Shown here piece by piece: positions 61,034 to 64,000 of a stretch of 64,000 nt of DNA. Each line of letters starts with the position of its first letter. The first letter of the stretch is position 1. The stretch is from Dyadobacter sp. CY347. Lineage in GTDB: Bacteria; Bacteroidota; Bacteroidia; Cytophagales; Spirosomataceae. The translations under genes were made by a program, and so were the position numbers. The notes beneath the pieces were generated by a model that made no database searches, was not told the origin of the DNA, and saw only the letters and a list, made by a program, of their open reading frames with translations. The DNA lies in the NCBI RefSeq assembly GCF_021502655.1, contig NZ_JAKFFT010000004.1, positions 124,001 to 188,000 of the forward strand. Direction: 5' to 3'.

Positions 61034-63448
61034 ATGATCAAGAACTATCTCATCACCTCTTTTAGGAATTTACGGCGTAACTGGAATTATACTTTGATTA
61101 ACATTACCGGGCTTACGCTGGGATTGGCTTGTTGCTTGCTGATCTTTTTTACGGTCCGCTATGAGCTTAGTTTTGATCGGCAGCATAAACATGTTGATCG
61201 CGTTTACCGTATCCTGAAACATACAAAAGGGGAGGTGGATAAGGGTTACAATACAGGAATGCCGCTTCCGGCTTTGGCTGCCTTGCGGAATGATTTTCCG
61301 GAAATAAAGAATCAGGTTTCCTGCACCTATGCATTGCGCGGCGCGCTGGTTACGATCGGCGAAGGGCCAAACCGAAAAAAACATGTTGAACAAAATAATG
61401 CGGTTTCATTTATTGATCCCGAATATTTCAAACTCTTCGACTACAAGTGGATAAAAGGTTCTGCCGCCACTTCGCTGAACAATCCGGGCGCTGTGGTGCT
61501 TTCCGAGAGCCAGGCCAAAAAGTATTTTGGAAATGCTGATCCGATGGGAAAAACAATCCGGGTTGAAAACCATAAAAATTTCATTGTTACCGGCATCATC
61601 CAGGATCCGCCTGCGACGACAAACTTCCCGTTTACAACCATGCTCTCGTTTGCCTCGCTGAAAGATTACGGCTCGTTTACGAATTGGGACGACTGGCAGA
61701 GCACTTACGGCGGCGGACAAATGTATATGATGCTGCTGGAAAATGTAAGTGAAGAAAAAATGGAAGAGGAATTGGTTTCTTTTGTCAAAAAATACAGAGA
61801 GCCGAAGGAAGCGGCGGTGGAAGAGTTCATTTTGCAACCCGTCAGCGACATTCATTTTGATACAAAAACTTCCAATTATACAGGCCGGACGATCAGCAAA
61901 GGGATGATCTGGGCAATGGTTTTGGTAGGGCTGTTTATTTTAATTACTGCTTGCGTAAACTTCGTGAATCTTGCAACGGCACAGGCACTCCGGCGCGCCA
62001 GGGAAGTAGGTGTCAGAAAAGTACTGGGCAGCACGCGGGGGCAGTTATTAAGACAATATTTTTCTGAAACGGCTGTCATTACCATTCTATCAGTTATTCT
62101 CGCATTGATTGTGGCGCAAGTTGTGCTCCCAAGTGTTGCCAACATTCTGAACATTAAGGCAGAGGGCGTCGTTTTTGTAACGGACGCTTCGGTTATGGCT
62201 TTCCTGGCTGTACTGACAATCGTTACGACCATTCTTGCTGGTTTTTATCCCGCAATGGTGGTGTCGGGTTATCAGCCAATTCTAGCATTAAAAGGAAAAA
62301 TGCGGACTAGTGGAAGCGGGCAGGCAAATTTACGTTCCGGGTTGATCGTGCTGCAGTTTACGATTTCTCAGATTGTGCTTATCGGGACATTGATCGCTTC
62401 CAGCCAGATGAAATATTTCCGCACGCTGGACCTTGGTTTTCAGAAAGATGAGATCATTAGTATGCAGATCCCAAATCAGGATCCGGGTGTTTTGGAAGGT
62501 TTATATGCCAAATTGGTGAACGAGCCGGGCATTAAATCCATGAGTTTTAGTGCATTTACACCCATGTCGAGGAGCAATTGGCAAACGGGCTTCAAGTATG
62601 AAAATGATGCTGAGTTTCTTGATTACGAGATTGTGATGCGCCCTGCGGATACGGCTTATGTAAGAACTTATGGTTTGAAGCTGGTGGCCGGTCGCATGTA
62701 TTTGCCCGCAGATACTATGCGGGAATATGTTGTTAATGAGGCGTTTGTAAAAAAGTTAGGTTTCAAAAACCCGGCCGACGCAATCGGGAAGCGGCTTACC
62801 ATTGGTGGATCGGAGTATAAGCTGCCGATCGTGGGCGTGGTTAAAAATTTCAATACATATAGCCTGCACCGTGAAATTATCCCATGCGTACTTACCACCG
62901 AGCGCGGCAATTATGGCACATTAGGCATTAAGCTGGCTGCAAATGCGGATAGTAAGCAAATTGAGAGGATCGAAAAGGCATGGTCTGCAACATTCCCCGA
63001 TTATTTATTCAGCTACACATTCCTGGATCAGACGCTCAACAGCTTTTACGAAAAGGAGTCTAAACTATTTGATTTGTTTAAAATATTGACTGGAATCGCC
63101 ATTTTCATTGGCTGCCTTGGACTGTATGGCGTTGTTGCTTTTATGGCCGAATCGCGTACCAAGGAAATGGGCATTCGCAAAGCGATAGGGGCGTCGGCGT
63201 TTAATATTTTCAGTTTGTTTTCGGTCGATTTCATTAAACTGGTCGTGATCGCGTTGGTGATTGCGTCTCCTATTGCGTGGTATGTTATGAAGGGCTGGTT
63301 GGAAGATTTTACTTATCAGGTAGAAATCAGTGCCTGGTTATATGTGGTTGCAGGCATTGGAGCAGTCATTATTGCGCTGGTTACAATAAGTTTTCAGAGC
63401 ATTAAAGCAGCTTTTGTGAATCCAGTTACATCTTTAAGAAGCGAGTAA
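61034..63448 (+). CDS. FtsX/MacB-like ABC permease, unit C first gene
   Basis: An 804-residue permease with the family N-terminus (MIKNYLITSFRNLRRNWNYTL), two FtsX units and the tail NPVTSLRSE. It starts 111 bp after operator array 3. It is followed after 25 bp by the start of another permease, so unit C is also at least two permease genes. No ATPase is encoded in this unit within the window. Confidence 0.92.
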   Translation: MIKNYLITSFRNLRRNWNYTLINITGLTLGLACCLLIFFTVRYELSFDRQHKHVDRVYRILKHTKGEVDKGYNTGMPLPALAALRNDFPEIKNQVSCTYALRGALVTIGEGPNRKKHVEQNNAVSFIDPEYFKLFDYKWIKGSAATSLNNPGAVVLSESQAKKYFGNADPMGKTIRVENHKNFIVTGIIQDPPATTNFPFTTMLSFASLKDYGSFTNWDDWQSTYGGGQMYMMLLENVSEEKMEEELVSFVKKYREPKEAAVEEFILQPVSDIHFDTKTSNYTGRTISKGMIWAMVLVGLFILITACVNFVNLATAQALRRAREVGVRKVLGSTRGQLLRQYFSETAVITILSVILALIVAQVVLPSVANILNIKAEGVVFVTDASVMAFLAVLTIVTTILAGFYPAMVVSGYQPILALKGKMRTSGSGQANLRSGLIVLQFTISQIVLIGTLIASSQMKYFRTLDLGFQKDEIISMQIPNQDPGVLEGLYAKLVNEPGIKSMSFSAFTPMSRSNWQTGFKYENDAEFLDYEIVMRPADTAYVRTYGLKLVAGRMYLPADTMREYVVNEAFVKKLGFKNPADAIGKRLTIGGSEYKLPIVGVVKNFNTYSLHREIIPCVLTTERGNYGTLGIKLAANADSKQIERIEKAWSATFPDYLFSYTFLDQTLNSFYEKESKLFDLFKILTGIAIFIGCLGLYGVVAFMAESRTKEMGIRKAIGASAFNIFSLFSVDFIKLVVIALVIASPIAWYVMKGWLEDFTYQVEISAWLYVVAGIGAVIIALVTISFQSIKAAFVNPVTSLRSE

Positions 63449-63473
63449 CAATTCACCCCAAAACTGCACAGCC

Positions 63474-64000
63474 ATGATCCAGAATTATTTCAAAATCGCA
63501 TTCCGAAATCTCCTAAAAAACAAGATCTATTCTTTCATTAACATTGCCGGACTGGCCGTAGGAATCGCGGTTGCCATGCTGATCGGACTTTGGGTGTGGG
63601 ACGAGCTTTCTTTTAATAAATATCACAAAAACTACGACCGGCTCACGCAGGCGTACATTAGCCAGACTTTCAATGGTCAAACCGGCAGCGGAAGGGCGGT
63701 GTCGCTTCCGGCTGTGGCAGAAATGGCCAATAAATACTCGGCCGATTTTAAAAACACTTCCATGGCATCATGGAATTTCGGGCATTTGCTGGCCAATGGT
63801 GATAAAAAAATCAACAAGCCAGGCATGTGGGCGCAACCCGCCCTTCCCGAAATGCTTTCTTTGAAAATGCTGAAAGGTGATTTGAAAACAGCATTGAAAG
63901 AGTCCGGCTCGGTCGTCATCTCCGAATCGGTTGCCAAGGCACTTTTTGGTAATGAAGATCCTTTGAATAAAACCCTCAAACTGGACATTAAGAAAGATGT
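63474..64000 (+). CDS. FtsX/MacB-like ABC permease, unit C second gene (runs off the window)
   Basis: The ATG at 63474 opens an uninterrupted frame to the end of the window (175 complete codons), beginning MIQNYFKIAFRNLLKNKIYSF, then segment 1 (GLAVGIAVAMLIGLWVW) and the start of the first periplasmic domain with VVISESVAKALFGNEDPLNK. These match the other paralogues. Only about the first fifth of the expected ~800 residues is seen. It is 25 bp after the previous gene. Confidence 0.9.
   Translation, partial: MIQNYFKIAFRNLLKNKIYSFINIAGLAVGIAVAMLIGLWVWDELSFNKYHKNYDRLTQAYISQTFNGQTGSGRAVSLPAVAEMANKYSADFKNTSMASWNFGHLLANGDKKINKPGMWAQPALPEMLSLKMLKGDLKTALKESGSVVISESVAKALFGNEDPLNKTLKLDIKKD

Noticed and set aside
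53701..64000. Insertion sequence or prophage as the cause of the duplicated permeases
   Set aside because: No transposase, integrase or terminal inverted repeats were found; the only mobile-type genes are the two toxin-antitoxin-like modules.

Overview
The window reads as a chromosomal segment from a Bacteroidota bacterium of the Cytophagales, most like Spirosomataceae (Dyadobacter-type). The signs are a type IX secretion C-terminal sorting domain, SusC/siderophore-type TonB receptors with carboxypeptidase-like N-terminal domains, GH92 and GH127 glycosidases, weak ribosome binding sites, TAnnTTTG-type -7 promoter elements, and a family of ~800-residue FtsX/MacB-like permeases that is typical of this group. 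This assignment is inference from gene content. No rRNA, tRNA, CRISPR array, insertion sequence or prophage was seen.

Positions 1-48,000 are mostly housekeeping and accessory metabolism in short operons. In order: a NarL-type regulator; a giant FG-GAP repeat surface protein; a SpoU methyltransferase; a histone-like Lys/Ala protein; PgeF; a GT2 glycosyltransferase; a secreted DinB-fold protein; a metallophosphoesterase; a FGGY sugar kinase; a siderophore-type TonB receptor; a coupled PQQ sugar dehydrogenase and cytochrome c pair; an aldo/keto reductase; a GH92 mannosidase; HslU; the fmt-folA-esterase operon; GreA; a small HEXXH membrane protein; an M42 aminopeptidase; a PA0069-type radical SAM protein; a NamZ-type lipoprotein; a four-gene minus-strand operon (DinB, NRDE, ATP-grasp, LysE); a LytTR regulator; an ethanolamine-type permease beside a phosphodiesterase; an APC permease; an NtrY-like kinase; a HAD phosphatase; ThiD; a TonB receptor; small stress proteins; an LEA-type protein; and a GH127 arabinofuranosidase.

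Positions 47,050-64,000 form one connected region. An NtrC-type activator (GAFTDA variant) is transcribed divergently from an efflux operon made of a HlyD/MacA adaptor, a MacB-type ATPase, a small secreted protein and an FtsX-like permease. Four more intact or partial FtsX-like permeases follow in two transcription units, plus one decayed permease remnant. Just upstream of each of the three units lies the same array of four 6-bp half-sites (TGTCCG/CGGACA type), repeated exactly every 10 bp and followed by a TGGYATA element that resembles a sigma-54 -24 box. I read this as a previously unannotated operator array that ties the permease units into one regulon of the NtrC-type protein. The NtrY-like kinase at 36,861-38,201 is a plausible but unproven partner.

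Two toxin-antitoxin-like modules, a PIN/VapBC-like pair on the minus strand and a zeta-like kinase with a 66-residue partner on the plus strand, sit exactly in the gaps between the permease units. Where a longer reading frame begins at an upstream alternative codon, the start given here is the one supported by the signal peptide, family N-terminus, RBS or promoter position.
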